Source: Hydrogenimonas thermophila (GTDB taxonomy: Bacteria; Campylobacterota; Campylobacteria; Campylobacterales; Hydrogenimonadaceae). Taken from it: a DNA stretch of 64,000 nt. The stretch lies in assembly GCF_900115615.1 (NCBI RefSeq), contig NZ_FOXB01000007.1, positions 1 through 64,000 of the forward strand. Direction: 5' to 3'. The notes under the pieces are model-generated. The model was not told where the DNA came from, made no database searches, and worked only from the letters and a program-made list of their open reading frames with translations. Below are positions 9,054-16,098 of this stretch, one piece after another. A program made the translations under genes and the position numbers. Each line of letters starts with the position of its first letter. Position 1 is the first letter of the stretch.

Positions 9054-9482
9054 CTATGCCCTCACTTCTATTAGTGATGCTGTTTTGGTACTTTTACCTG
9101 TATATCCATCTTTTTCAACAGGTATCATCTCTTCATATAATGAGTTGTAGAATTCACCTACTGTTACTACAAACCTTGCGTAGTATTTATTTGTTTCATG
9201 TAGTTTTTCAAGCTGTTTGCGCATTATTTCAAGTTTTTCTTGAATTACTGGTCCTAGAACACTATCTATCTGTTTATTAGGATTCTTTTCAATAAGTGCT
9301 CTTATAGAGTCATCAATCAGAGATTTGTAGTTTTCAAAAGAGACTATTGCATGCTCTTTAGTTTTTATTCGGTCAAACATACTTTGATGTTTGGCTTGTT
9401 TAATATCTTCAATATCTGCTTCAGTAAGTTTAATTAGATTATTTATCTCTTCTATTGCTTTATCAATATAGTGTTCTAACAT
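9054..9482 (-). CDS. flgN: FlgN-like flagellar export chaperone
   Basis: A 142-residue, almost entirely helical protein with heptad-like charged and leucine patterns, as in FlgN chaperones that escort FlgK and FlgL to the flagellar export gate. Primary sequence similarity to enterobacterial FlgN is low, so identification leans on size, helix content and position between flgM and flgK, the same order known in Campylobacter. It starts at ATG 9482, 13 bases after flgM, with GGGGGAAA just upstream as ribosome binding site. It lies 2 bases from flgK. Confidence 0.75.
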   Translation of the reverse strand: MLEHYIDKAIEEINNLIKLTEADIEDIKQAKHQSMFDRIKTKEHAIVSFENYKSLIDDSIRALIEKNPNKQIDSVLGPVIQEKLEIMRKQLEKLHETNKYYARFVVTVGEFYNSLYEEMIPVEKDGYTGKSTKTASLIEVRA

Positions 9483-9495
9483 TATTTCCCCCTTC

Positions 9496-9696
9496 TTATA
9501 AGGGCTTGATCTCCTGAGCCATCTTAGTAGCTGTAGCTTTTAGATCAATGGTATACTCACCATTTCTAATCTGCTCTTTCAGCTTATCTAAACGAGTGGC
9601 TTGGTTATCACCCTTTTTTGTTATAACTTTCTGTTCATTTTTTGTTGTTTCAGTAATCAGTGAATTACTCTGATTAATTCCGATATTTCTTATCAT
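9496..9696 (-). CDS. flgM: Anti-sigma-28 factor
   Basis: FlgM holds sigma-28 (FliA) inactive until the hook is complete and is then exported. This 66-residue protein has the small-size and C-terminal pattern of FlgM: RLDKLKEQIRNGEY followed by a helix with KATATKMAQE, corresponding to the sigma-binding region. The N-terminal third is polar and probably disordered, as expected for an exported anti-sigma factor. It sits between flgJ and flgN and has its own sigma-28-like promoter at 9734-9760, which would give negative feedback. An AAAGGAA ribosome binding site precedes ATG 9696. Confidence 0.85.
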   Translation of the reverse strand: MIRNIGINQSNSLITETTKNEQKVITKKGDNQATRLDKLKEQIRNGEYTIDLKATATKMAQEIKPL

Positions 9697-9733
9697 TAAG
9701 ATTCCTTTTGCCTACCAATAGTTCTTACTTCTA

Positions 9734-9760
9734 ATATCGGCAAAAATAGTAATTTATTAA
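9734..9760 (-). promoter_or_regulatory. Sigma-28 (FliA) type promoter of flgM
   Basis: On the minus strand GCCGATAT (9741 to 9734) matches the sigma-28 -10 consensus GCCGATAA at 7 of 8 positions. TAAT (9759-9756) or TAAA (9756-9753) upstream gives a spacer of 14 or 11 bases. The -35 part overlaps the stop codon of flgJ. The position directly before flgM fits the known sigma-28 control of flgM in this phylum. Confidence 0.6.
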
Positions 9761-10047
9761 CCTTTCATACTTTTTTGCTCAGTCAAATATCCATAAAGAA
9801 GTTCACTGTATCCAAAGCTACCAGACAACTGTTTACTAATCTCATCATTTTGCATTGATTTGTATATTTTACGTCCAGGATCTTCTGGTAATAGTGAATC
9901 TTTTGTATCAAGTGCTTTATCAAGCATCATTTTTAAAATTATTGCTTCAAATGCATCTGTCTGTTCTCTCAACTTTTCTTCATCTTTATTTGAACTAGAG
10001 ATTGTTGGAACAGCAGGTTGATATTGATTAATATTGATAGGTTGCAT
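9757..10047 (-). CDS. flgJ: FlgJ-type rod-binding protein (N-terminal domain only)
   Basis: A 96-residue protein equivalent to the N-terminal rod-scaffold domain of FlgJ: EKLREQTDAFEAIILKMMLDKA, then PGRKIYKSMQNDEISKQLS, the conserved rod-binding helix pair. It lacks the C-terminal muramidase domain of enterobacterial FlgJ, as is normal in Campylobacterota, so wall penetration needs another enzyme. It acts in the periplasm during rod assembly. It lies 12 bases after flgI, with an AAGGAGAAAA ribosome binding site before ATG 10047. Its 3' end carries the -35 region of the flgM promoter. Confidence 0.85.
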   Translation of the reverse strand: MQPININQYQPAVPTISSSNKDEEKLREQTDAFEAIILKMMLDKALDTKDSLLPEDPGRKIYKSMQNDEISKQLSGSFGYSELLYGYLTEQKSMKG

Positions 10048-10059
10048 AATTTTTTCTCC

Positions 10060-11124
10060 TTAAATTATTTCTAAATCAGCTTGAATTGCCCCAGCTTGTT
10101 TCATAGCTTCAATAATAGAGATAATATCTTTTGGTGTAGCACCAAGTTTTTTTAGTGATCTGGCTATATTGGCTACGGTAGATGATTTTTTCTTCATTAA
10201 AACAGCATTATTTTTAGTCTGAACTTGAACATTGTCTCCAATATTAAAACTGTTTGCATCATTACTATCTATTGTAGGCAAACTTTGTGTTGGTTCAATT
10301 TGTATAGTAATATCACCATGTGTTATGACAACAGGTTGAACCTCAATATTTACCCCAGCGACAATTGTTCCTGTTCTTTCATCAATAACGATTTTCTCTT
10401 TTGGAGTGTAGTTAATTGAGAGTTCCTGTACATTTGCAAGAAACTCAATCATACTCATATTTTGAGGCTTTTTTAGTCTTATTGTACGTGAATCAACTGC
10501 AACTGCTATTCTCTCTTTATAGTATCGGTTAAGAATATCTTGAATAGCAATAGCATTTTTAAAGTTAGCCTCTTTAAGACTCAAAGTTGCTGTCTTTTGA
10601 TTATATAGGTTATATGGTACTTCCTGTTCAACTAATGCACCTGCAGGAATTTTACCTGCAGTTGCATGATTTAGTGTTCCACCACCTTTACCATTTCGTC
10701 CTCCTATTGTTACCGAACCTTGTGCAAGAGCATAAATACGCCCATCAACCCCCTTAAGAGGAGTCATTAGCAATGTTCCGCCTTCTAAAGACTTTGCATC
10801 ACCAATTGACGACACAACTACATCAATCTTATCACCCTGTCTAGCAAATGGAGGAAGTGTAGCTGTAACAACAACAGCAGCAACATTTTTTGATTTGATA
10901 TCTTTTGGATCTAGCTTTACATTCATTGTTTGAAGCATATTGGCAACAGTTTGCAAAGTAAACTTTGAAGTTGTTCCATCACCGGTTTTATTGAGACCGA
11001 CAATCAAACCATACCCAATAAGTTGGTTCTCCCTTACTCCTACAATATTACTAATCTCTTTGATTTTTATGGCATTTAAAGCCAAAGGAATAAATAAAAA
11101 GAGTAGAAGAAGACGTACTTTCAC
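10060..11124 (-). CDS. flgI: Flagellar P-ring protein
   Basis: FlgI forms the periplasmic P-ring bushing around the rod. The 354 residues begin with a Sec signal peptide (LLLLFLFIPLALNA, cleavage after about residue 18) and contain the family hallmarks ENQLIGYGLIVGLNKTGD, GRIYALAQGSV, GRNGKGGGTLNHATAGKIPAGALVE and the C-terminal ARSLKKLGATPKDIISI. The start is GTG at 11124, preceded by AAAGGTGGAA. An 8-base stem (TTTGCTTT/AAAGCAAA) lies directly upstream of this ribosome binding site in the 64-base gap after rsmD and could affect initiation. Confidence 0.95.
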   Translation of the reverse strand: MKVRLLLLFLFIPLALNAIKIKEISNIVGVRENQLIGYGLIVGLNKTGDGTTSKFTLQTVANMLQTMNVKLDPKDIKSKNVAAVVVTATLPPFARQGDKIDVVVSSIGDAKSLEGGTLLMTPLKGVDGRIYALAQGSVTIGGRNGKGGGTLNHATAGKIPAGALVEQEVPYNLYNQKTATLSLKEANFKNAIAIQDILNRYYKERIAVAVDSRTIRLKKPQNMSMIEFLANVQELSINYTPKEKIVIDERTGTIVAGVNIEVQPVVITHGDITIQIEPTQSLPTIDSNDANSFNIGDNVQVQTKNNAVLMKKKSSTVANIARSLKKLGATPKDIISIIEAMKQAGAIQADLEII

Positions 11125-11188
11125 AGTTCCACCTTTGCTTTAGTTAGTTACCAAAGCAAAAGCAAAAACTATTCCAGTTTTATATGTT

Positions 11189-11782
11189 TTAGTTAGAAGA
11201 GTAGTAAGAAAGAGAGCTTTTTCCAAATTTTTTTCTTTTTTCCAGTGAAAAAGAACCAATTCTTTCTGGAAAATCAACCTGTGTCATATGTTCAATAATA
11301 ATTTTTATGACAACTTCTTGAGGAATATCTTCAATCATTCTAATTACTTTTTGGTAAATATCTTCATGCCCTTCACGTATAGCAAACGGAGGATCTATGT
11401 ATATGTAAGCTTTTTTATCCTCTTTTAAAAGAGTTTCAATAATTTTAGGCAACTGTATAAATGCATCTGCTAAATATGTTTCACAACGCGATGGATCAAT
11501 TAAACGACAATTAGACTGTAATGTTTTGTAGCTTTCTGAATTTTGCTCTATAAAATAGGCTCTGCTTGCACCTCTACTGATCGCTTCAAGCCCAACTGAA
11601 CCGCTTCCGCCAAAAACTTCAACAAAATTTTGATCTAATATATCAAACTGTAAAGTATTAAACAGAGACTCTTTTAAACGCGATTTCGAACTGCGGGTAA
11701 CTGTTTTAGAAGGAAGCAATAACTTCTTACCTTTATATTTTCCACCGATTATTTTAGTTGTTAATTCACTTGTTTTAGACAT
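11189..11782 (-). CDS. rsmD: 16S rRNA (guanine-966-N2)-methyltransferase
   Basis: RsmD methylates G966 of 16S rRNA during 30S assembly. Visible are the N-terminal IIGGKYKGKKLLLP and a conserved TRSSKSRLKESLFN segment, motif I VEVFGGSGSVGLEA and catalytic motif IV DPPF (IYIDPPFAI). The ATG at 11782 (MSKTSEL, 198 residues) is preferred because AAGGAT lies 10 bases upstream. A start 24 bases earlier would sit inside the upstream gene with no site. It is cotranscribed with the receiver-like gene (4-base gap) and leads into flgI, an arrangement conserved in Campylobacter. Confidence 0.9.
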   Translation of the reverse strand: MSKTSELTTKIIGGKYKGKKLLLPSKTVTRSSKSRLKESLFNTLQFDILDQNFVEVFGGSGSVGLEAISRGASRAYFIEQNSESYKTLQSNCRLIDPSRCETYLADAFIQLPKIIETLLKEDKKAYIYIDPPFAIREGHEDIYQKVIRMIEDIPQEVVIKIIIEHMTQVDFPERIGSFSLEKRKKFGKSSLSYYSSN

Positions 11783-11786
11783 TTTT

Positions 11787-12152
11787 TTAATTATCCTTTT
11801 GGGCATATTTCTTAAATATTTTCAATAAATCATTAGTAAATTGCTTAGTCAATTGTTCAATCTCTTTTTCAATTGTAGTATCTTCTTCAGTAATAATTGA
11901 GTTTAACTCATCTTTTTGCTTTATAGTTTTTAACTTATCTTCTAACTTAATCATAAGTTGTGATCTTGAAAAAGGCTTTTGTAAATCTGCTGTTGGATCG
12001 TTATAACCTATATGAAATATAGGCAAATTGCTTTTAACACTATTGTCAGTAATCAATATATTTGCTTCATTTTCAGATACAATATACTGACTCAAAAAAT
12101 TTTTTAAAGCTTTTTCTAGTAATAAAGATTTACAATTTAATGCAATTTTCAT
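11787..12152 (-). CDS. Degenerate receiver-like protein, function unknown
   Basis: A 121-residue protein of no family I can name. Its first ~85 residues look like a reduced response-regulator receiver: an aspartate at the end of a beta strand (ILITDN, ~residue 36), then PIFHIGYN in place of the T/S strand, and QKPFSRSQLMIKLE, like the KPF loop and final helix. The acidic pair near the N-terminus of true receivers is missing, so phosphorylation is doubtful. The last 35 residues are a charged helix. It is first in the rsmD-flg operon; a hypothetical gene sits in the same place in Campylobacter, as I recall. A link to flagella or ribosome methylation is inference. Confidence 0.65.
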   Translation of the reverse strand: MKIALNCKSLLLEKALKNFLSQYIVSENEANILITDNSVKSNLPIFHIGYNDPTADLQKPFSRSQLMIKLEDKLKTIKQKDELNSIITEEDTTIEKEIEQLTKQFTNDLLKIFKKYAQKDN

Positions 12153-12194
12153 AAATTAACCTGTTTTTTAAATTTATCGTTTAAATATATCTCT

Positions 12195-12200
12195 ATTATA
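12195..12200 (-). promoter_or_regulatory. Sigma-70 -10 element of the rsmD-flg operon
   Basis: TATAAT on the minus strand (12200 to 12195), 42 bases upstream of ATG 12152, in a highly AT-rich context typical of housekeeping promoters in this phylum, which lack a strong -35. It is back to back with the sigma-28 promoter of flaG. Confidence 0.5.
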
Positions 12201-12212
12201 CAAAATGTTATA

Positions 12213-12239
12213 TAAACATTTAAATAAAATGTCCGATAC
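12213..12239 (+). promoter_or_regulatory. Sigma-28 (FliA) type promoter of flaG
   Basis: TAAA (12213-12216), exactly 15 bases, then TCCGATAC (12232-12239), against the consensus TAAA-N15-GCCGATAA. It places flaG-fliS in the late flagellar class and rules out translation starts upstream of it. An AGGAGG ribosome binding site follows at 12256-12261, six bases before ATG 12268. Confidence 0.7.
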
Positions 12240-12267
12240 TATAAACAGAGGTATTAGGAGGTACATC

Positions 12268-12660
12268 ATGGAAATATATAATACTGTAGCAAATGCTCAC
12301 CAACCAATACAAACAAAGCAAGATGGTGCTCAAAGAATTCAAACAGCTGAATCACAATTGAATGAGACTAATCCTTCAAAACAACAGAAGGTAGATGAAA
12401 ATGAAAATGAAGATAAAAAATATAATGAAAAAGAGATAAAAAAGAAACTCCAAGAGATCACTGAACAGTTAAATAAAGAGATGGACACTCTAAATACAAC
12501 AATCAGATTTGGATTTAATGATAAAGTGGAGGAGATGTATGTCAGTGTCATTGATACAAAAGACAACAGAGTAATAAGACAAATTCCATCTGAAGAAGCT
12601 ATGCAATTAGCAGCAAAAATGAGAGAATTAGTTGGCATGCTTTTTGATGAAAAAGGCTAA
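12268..12660 (+). CDS. flaG: FlaG family flagellar protein
   Basis: FlaG proteins limit or shape flagellar filament length in Campylobacterota. The C-terminal ~70 residues carry the FlaG fold: LNKEMDTLNTTIRFGFND, YVSVIDTKDNRVIRQIPSEE and AMQLAAKMRELVGMLFDEKG. The N-terminal half is polar, low-complexity and probably disordered. ATG 12268 is chosen because it follows a perfect AGGAGG at six bases and lies downstream of the sigma-28 promoter; an in-frame ATG at 12205 lies within the promoter. fliS follows after 58 bases; the usual neighbour fliD is missing. Confidence 0.9.
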   Translation: MEIYNTVANAHQPIQTKQDGAQRIQTAESQLNETNPSKQQKVDENENEDKKYNEKEIKKKLQEITEQLNKEMDTLNTTIRFGFNDKVEEMYVSVIDTKDNRVIRQIPSEEAMQLAAKMRELVGMLFDEKG

Positions 12661-12718
12661 ACCTCATTACTTTGCATAATTTAAAAACTAAAAAAATATA
12701 ATAAATAAAGGATTAAAT

Positions 12719-13099
12719 ATGACAGCAGCTAGAGCTTATTCAACTTATTCGCAAAATAATGTACAAATTGAATCACCTGAAAAACTGATTGAAATGCTTT
12801 ATGAAGGAGTTTTACGTTTCTGTTCACAAGCAAAAAAAGCTATTGAGAATAATGATATAGAAAAGAGAGTTTACTGGATCAACAGAGCAATAGCAATATT
12901 TAGTGAATTAATAGTATCCTTAGATCCTGATCGAGGTGGAGAGATTGCTTATTACCTTGAAGGGCTATATGTACAACAGATAAAATTTTTAAATGAGTGT
13001 AATATTAACAATGATGTAAAAAGTCTTGAAATTGTTATGAATGTAACAAAAGAGTTGTTAGAAGCATGGAGAGAAGAGATTAGCCATGAAATGGCTTGA
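12719..13099 (+). CDS. fliS: Flagellin export chaperone
   Basis: FliS binds the C-terminus of flagellin in the cytoplasm and delivers it to the export apparatus. The 126 residues show the family pattern AYSTYSQNNVQIESPEKLIEMLYEGVLRF near the N-terminus and the INRAIAIFSELIVSLDPDRGGEIAYYLEGLYVQ helices. AAAGGA precedes ATG 12719 by 8 bases. It overlaps the next gene by 14 bases and follows flaG without fliD. Probably transcribed from the sigma-28 promoter at 12213. Confidence 0.95.
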   Translation: MTAARAYSTYSQNNVQIESPEKLIEMLYEGVLRFCSQAKKAIENNDIEKRVYWINRAIAIFSELIVSLDPDRGGEIAYYLEGLYVQQIKFLNECNINNDVKSLEIVMNVTKELLEAWREEISHEMA

Positions 13100-13346
13100 T
13101 GAATTTAAAATTGCTCTTATAGAGGAGAATGATACTAAAATCTCCTCTTTACTATCTTCAATACCATCATTTAATACAATTGAAGAGAATCAAGAAGCTA
13201 TGGCATTGATAGACCAGGCACGAAAAACTTATATTTTAAAAAAAAATAGACTTGCAAAACAGATGCAACAACTTGAAAAATCTAGAAAGTTTCTTCTTTC
13301 ATCTGAAAATAAAACTAAACATCCAAAACTCGATATCCACTCATAA
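13086..13346 (+). CDS. Small helical protein in fliS operon, FliT-like
   Basis: An 86-residue, highly charged helical protein overlapping fliS by 14 bases and so translationally coupled to it. Size and position after fliS match FliT-type export chaperones, which pair with FliS in many genomes. Sequence similarity is too weak to name it: the visible features are an N-terminal helix, an SIPSF-x-TIEEN turn and a basic C-terminal helix rich in K/R/Q. Alternatively an unrelated flagellar accessory protein. It is the last gene before argG. Confidence 0.6.
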   Translation: MKWLDEFKIALIEENDTKISSLLSSIPSFNTIEENQEAMALIDQARKTYILKKNRLAKQMQQLEKSRKFLLSSENKTKHPKLDIHS

Positions 13347-13401
13347 TCTTTTCAACTCTTTTTAGATAAAATATCTTTAAATTATTTTTAGAGGTAAGTA
13401 G

Positions 13402-14616
13402 ATGAAAAAAGAGGTTAAAAAAGTTGTTCTAGCCTACTCTGGTGGGCTTGATACAAGTATCATTTTAAAATGGCTTCAAGATGAGTACAATTGTGAAGTT
13501 GTTACTTTTACTGCTGACATAGGCCAAGGTGAAGAGGTAGAACCTGCTAGAGAAAAGGCTCTTAAACTTGGAATCAAACCTGAAAATATCTTTATAGAAG
13601 ATTTGCGTGAAGAGTTTGTACGCGACTATGTTTTTCCAATGTTTAGAGCAAATGCCATCTATGAAGGCGAATATCTACTAGGTACATCTATTGCGCGTCC
13701 TTTAATTGCAAAGCGTCAAATAGAGATTGCCAAACTTACTGGTGCAGATGCTGTTAGTCACGGTGCAACAGGTAAAGGAAATGATCAGGTACGTTTTGAG
13801 CTTGGTTACTTGGCTCTAAATCCTGATATTACTATTATTGCACCTTGGAGAGAGTGGGATCTTAACAGCCGTGAAAAACTTTTAAAATTTGCTGAAGCAC
13901 ACGGTATTCCTATTGAAAAACATGGTAAAAAATCTCCTTACTCTATGGATGCAAACCTTCTACACATCTCATATGAGGGTGGAATTTTAGAAGATCCAAT
14001 GAATGAGCCTGAAGAGGATATGTGGAGATGGACAGTAAGCCCTGAAAATGCTCCAGATAAACCTGAGTATATTACAATTACCTACAAAAATGGTGATCCA
14101 GTTGCTTTAAATGGTAAAGAGTTAACACCAGCACAGATGCTTACAGAGTTAAATGAGTATGGTAAAAAACATGGAATTGGACGACTTGATATTGTTGAAA
14201 ATCGCTATGTCGGTATGAAAAGCCGTGGATGTTACGAAACACCAGGTGGAACCATTATGCTAAAGGCTCACCGTGCAATAGAGTCTATTACTCTTGACAG
14301 AGAAGAGGCACACTTAAAAGATGAACTAATGCCACGATATGCAAAACTCATCTATAATGGTTTCTGGTTCTCACCTGAAAGAGAGATGTTGCAAGCTGCA
14401 ATAGATAAAACACAAGAGAATGTAAACGGAGATGTTCGTCTTAAACTTTACAAAGGAAATGTAATAGTAGTTGGACGACAATCACCAAATACTTTGTTTA
14501 ACTCAGAGTTCTGTACATTTGAAGAAGATAGTGTTTATAACCAAAAAGATGCTGAAGGCTTCATTCGCCTAAATGCCCTTCGGTTTATTATTGAAGGTCA
14601 CGCAAGAAAAAAATAG
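13402..14616 (+). CDS. argG: Argininosuccinate synthase
   Basis: ArgG joins citrulline and aspartate with ATP in arginine synthesis. The 404-residue protein is the normal length for the type 1 family, with the ATP pyrophosphatase loop AYSGGLDTS at 11-19, [30 protein letters not shown], and the citrulline-binding [16 protein letters not shown]. The start at ATG 13402 follows AGAGGTAAG. A GATAAAATATC segment in the 55-base gap is a plausible -10 region. No other arg genes lie nearby. Confidence 0.97.
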   Translation: MKKEVKKVVLAYSGGLDTSIILKWLQDEYNCEVVTFTADIGQGEEVEPAREKALKLGIKPENIFIEDLREEFVRDYVFPMFRANAIYEGEYLLGTSIARPLIAKRQIEIAKLTGADAVSHGATGKGNDQVRFELGYLALNPDITIIAPWREWDLNSREKLLKFAEAHGIPIEKHGKKSPYSMDANLLHISYEGGILEDPMNEPEEDMWRWTVSPENAPDKPEYITITYKNGDPVALNGKELTPAQMLTELNEYGKKHGIGRLDIVENRYVGMKSRGCYETPGGTIMLKAHRAIESITLDREEAHLKDELMPRYAKLIYNGFWFSPEREMLQAAIDKTQENVNGDVRLKLYKGNVIVVGRQSPNTLFNSEFCTFEEDSVYNQKDAEGFIRLNALRFIIEGHARKK

Positions 14617-14652
14617 CGATAACAGATAAATGAAAACAATGGAAAGAAAAAA

Positions 14653-14766
14653 ATGACACTCAACAACCTTATATGGGAAATCTTTTCCGTTGTTTTCGTT
14701 GTCGCTTTTGTAGTAATAATCTCTCTTGTTTATCAAAAGTGGATACAGAAAAAGTTTGATGAGTAA
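14653..14766 (+). CDS. Small single-span membrane protein (37 residues)
   Basis: ATG 14653 to TAA 14766 encodes 37 residues: a short N-terminal MTLNNLIWE, a clear transmembrane helix (FSVVFVVAFVVIISLVY, ~11-27) and a basic tail QKWIQKKFDE. The strong hydrophobic core with charged ends is unlikely by chance. GGAAAG stands 7-12 bases upstream. An 8-codon mini-ORF (14630-14656) ends in TGA overlapping the ATG, which could couple translation. It lies 36 bases after argG in the same direction. Function unknown; not a recognised family. Confidence 0.5.
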   Translation: MTLNNLIWEIFSVVFVVAFVVIISLVYQKWIQKKFDE

Positions 14767-14782
14767 ATTGAATAACAATTTT

Positions 14783-15970
14783 TTAATACAAAAATCCAAA
14801 CAACCATAACGGTATGGTGTTATCATACCCGCTCTCAATATCATCAATAGCAAGATATGCTTCTTTAAGACCTTTTATTTGTTTAATATCTTTTGATCTG
14901 CCACCTACCTCAATTGTATATCGTTCATCTACTAAAAAATCTCCTTGATGATGATAATGCACTTGGTGCGATGGTAAAAGTTGTGAAACAATAAAACTCT
15001 CTCTAATTGCACCAACATCTGCTTTTGCACATAAAACACTAAATAGATTTGGATTATTAAGAAGTATCTTATTTGGTGTATGCAAAGTTTTATGTCCTTT
15101 AGATCCTCTTACAATATGAAGTAGTGAGCCTTTTTGCATATACTCAAGATATTTTGCAAGTGTACTCCAAGAGATGCCTACACCATTTGAGAGTTTTGAT
15201 TTATTAACTTCATAAGGTGTAGTGCTACAGAGCATATATAGTACCTTTTTTAAAGCATCAAGTTTTTCATAATTTATGCTAAATATTGAAGCGAGATCAC
15301 TATCTATTGTTGTATGTACAACTTCAAGAAGTCTCTCACTATAAGAGTTTATACCCTCTTTAAAAAATGGATAAGCTCCATATTCCAAATAGTCGCTAAA
15401 ATATTCAAGCGGTTTTATTTCACTGATTATTTCTACAACAATATCTTCGTGTGAGTGGAGTATCTCTTCTAAACTATAGCTTTTTAAATGTACTATGTTT
15501 TTTAGTGCTAAAAACTCTCTAAATGAAAGTATAGGCAGATCATACACCAAAGCTCTTCTTGAAAGATCAGCAAGCTCATGTCTAATGCTCATTGCAGATG
15601 AACCAGAAAAAATAACCTGTAAGTCGGTAAAATCATAGATAGCTTTAAGATGTGATGGGAAATCTTTAACTTTATGTATTTCATCAAGTAGTAAAAGTTT
15701 TCCACCATGAGTATAAAAGTCATCAGCAATCTCATATATGTTTTCATTGAGTATGGAAGGATGGTCGCAAGATATATAGAGTATTTGTGAAGGTTTGTAT
15801 TTTGAGGACTTTGCATACTGGTGCATTAAAGTTGTTTTACCACTTCCTCTTCCACCTACAATCCCAATGATTTGTGCAGAAAAATCTATTTTATCGTATA
15901 AAAAACGTCTAAATGAGGATGGTTTAATACTCAAAAATCGTTTTGAAAGTTTTGCTAAAATGGGTATCAT
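14783..15970 (-). CDS. AAA ATPase with DUF4143-type C-terminal domain
   Basis: A 395-residue member of the widespread AAA_14/DUF4143 class. Walker A GGRGSGKTT is at 39-47, Walker B LLLLDEIHK at 92-100, a sensor-like VIFSGSSA near 120, a winged-helix-like middle and a C-terminal nuclease-like fold with DFLVDERYTIEVGG, where the usual IEVK lysine is replaced by glycine, so nuclease activity is doubtful. Biochemical roles of this class are poorly known and links to toxin-antitoxin and mobile DNA are frequent. It is preceded by two palindromes (15984-16001, 16017-16034), and GGAG lies 7 bases before ATG 15970. Confidence 0.8.
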   Translation of the reverse strand: MIPILAKLSKRFLSIKPSSFRRFLYDKIDFSAQIIGIVGGRGSGKTTLMHQYAKSSKYKPSQILYISCDHPSILNENIYEIADDFYTHGGKLLLLDEIHKVKDFPSHLKAIYDFTDLQVIFSGSSAMSIRHELADLSRRALVYDLPILSFREFLALKNIVHLKSYSLEEILHSHEDIVVEIISEIKPLEYFSDYLEYGAYPFFKEGINSYSERLLEVVHTTIDSDLASIFSINYEKLDALKKVLYMLCSTTPYEVNKSKLSNGVGISWSTLAKYLEYMQKGSLLHIVRGSKGHKTLHTPNKILLNNPNLFSVLCAKADVGAIRESFIVSQLLPSHQVHYHHQGDFLVDERYTIEVGGRSKDIKQIKGLKEAYLAIDDIESGYDNTIPLWLFGFLY

Positions 15971-15983
15971 ATCAACTCCAGAC

Positions 15984-16001
15984 TATTAAATGTATTTAAT
16001 A
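15984..16001. promoter_or_regulatory. Palindromic operator-like site 1
   Basis: An 18-base near-perfect palindrome (TATTAAATGTATTTAATA, one central mismatch), 14 bases upstream of the ATPase start. It is the first of two copies 33 bases apart. Confidence 0.5.
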
Positions 16002-16016
16002 TATTTACTATTGTAC

Positions 16017-16034
16017 TATTAAATGCATTTAATA
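16017..16034. promoter_or_regulatory. Palindromic operator-like site 2
   Basis: A perfect 18-base palindrome (TATTAAATGCATTTAATA). The 23-base block containing it (16015-16037) repeats site 1 (15982-16004) with a single base difference, exactly 33 bases (three helical turns) away, placing both on one face of the DNA. It probably binds a dimeric regulator of the ATPase gene, perhaps the ATPase itself. Confidence 0.55.
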
Positions 16035-16098
16035 TATCAAAATTTCAACATTTTCACTATTGAAATCAACTGCTTTCTTAACCATTAAAACTCCAATA

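Noticed and set aside
12205-12267. Longer N-terminal start for flaG
   Set aside because: The upstream ATG lies within the sigma-28 promoter, whereas ATG 12268 has a perfect ribosome binding site.
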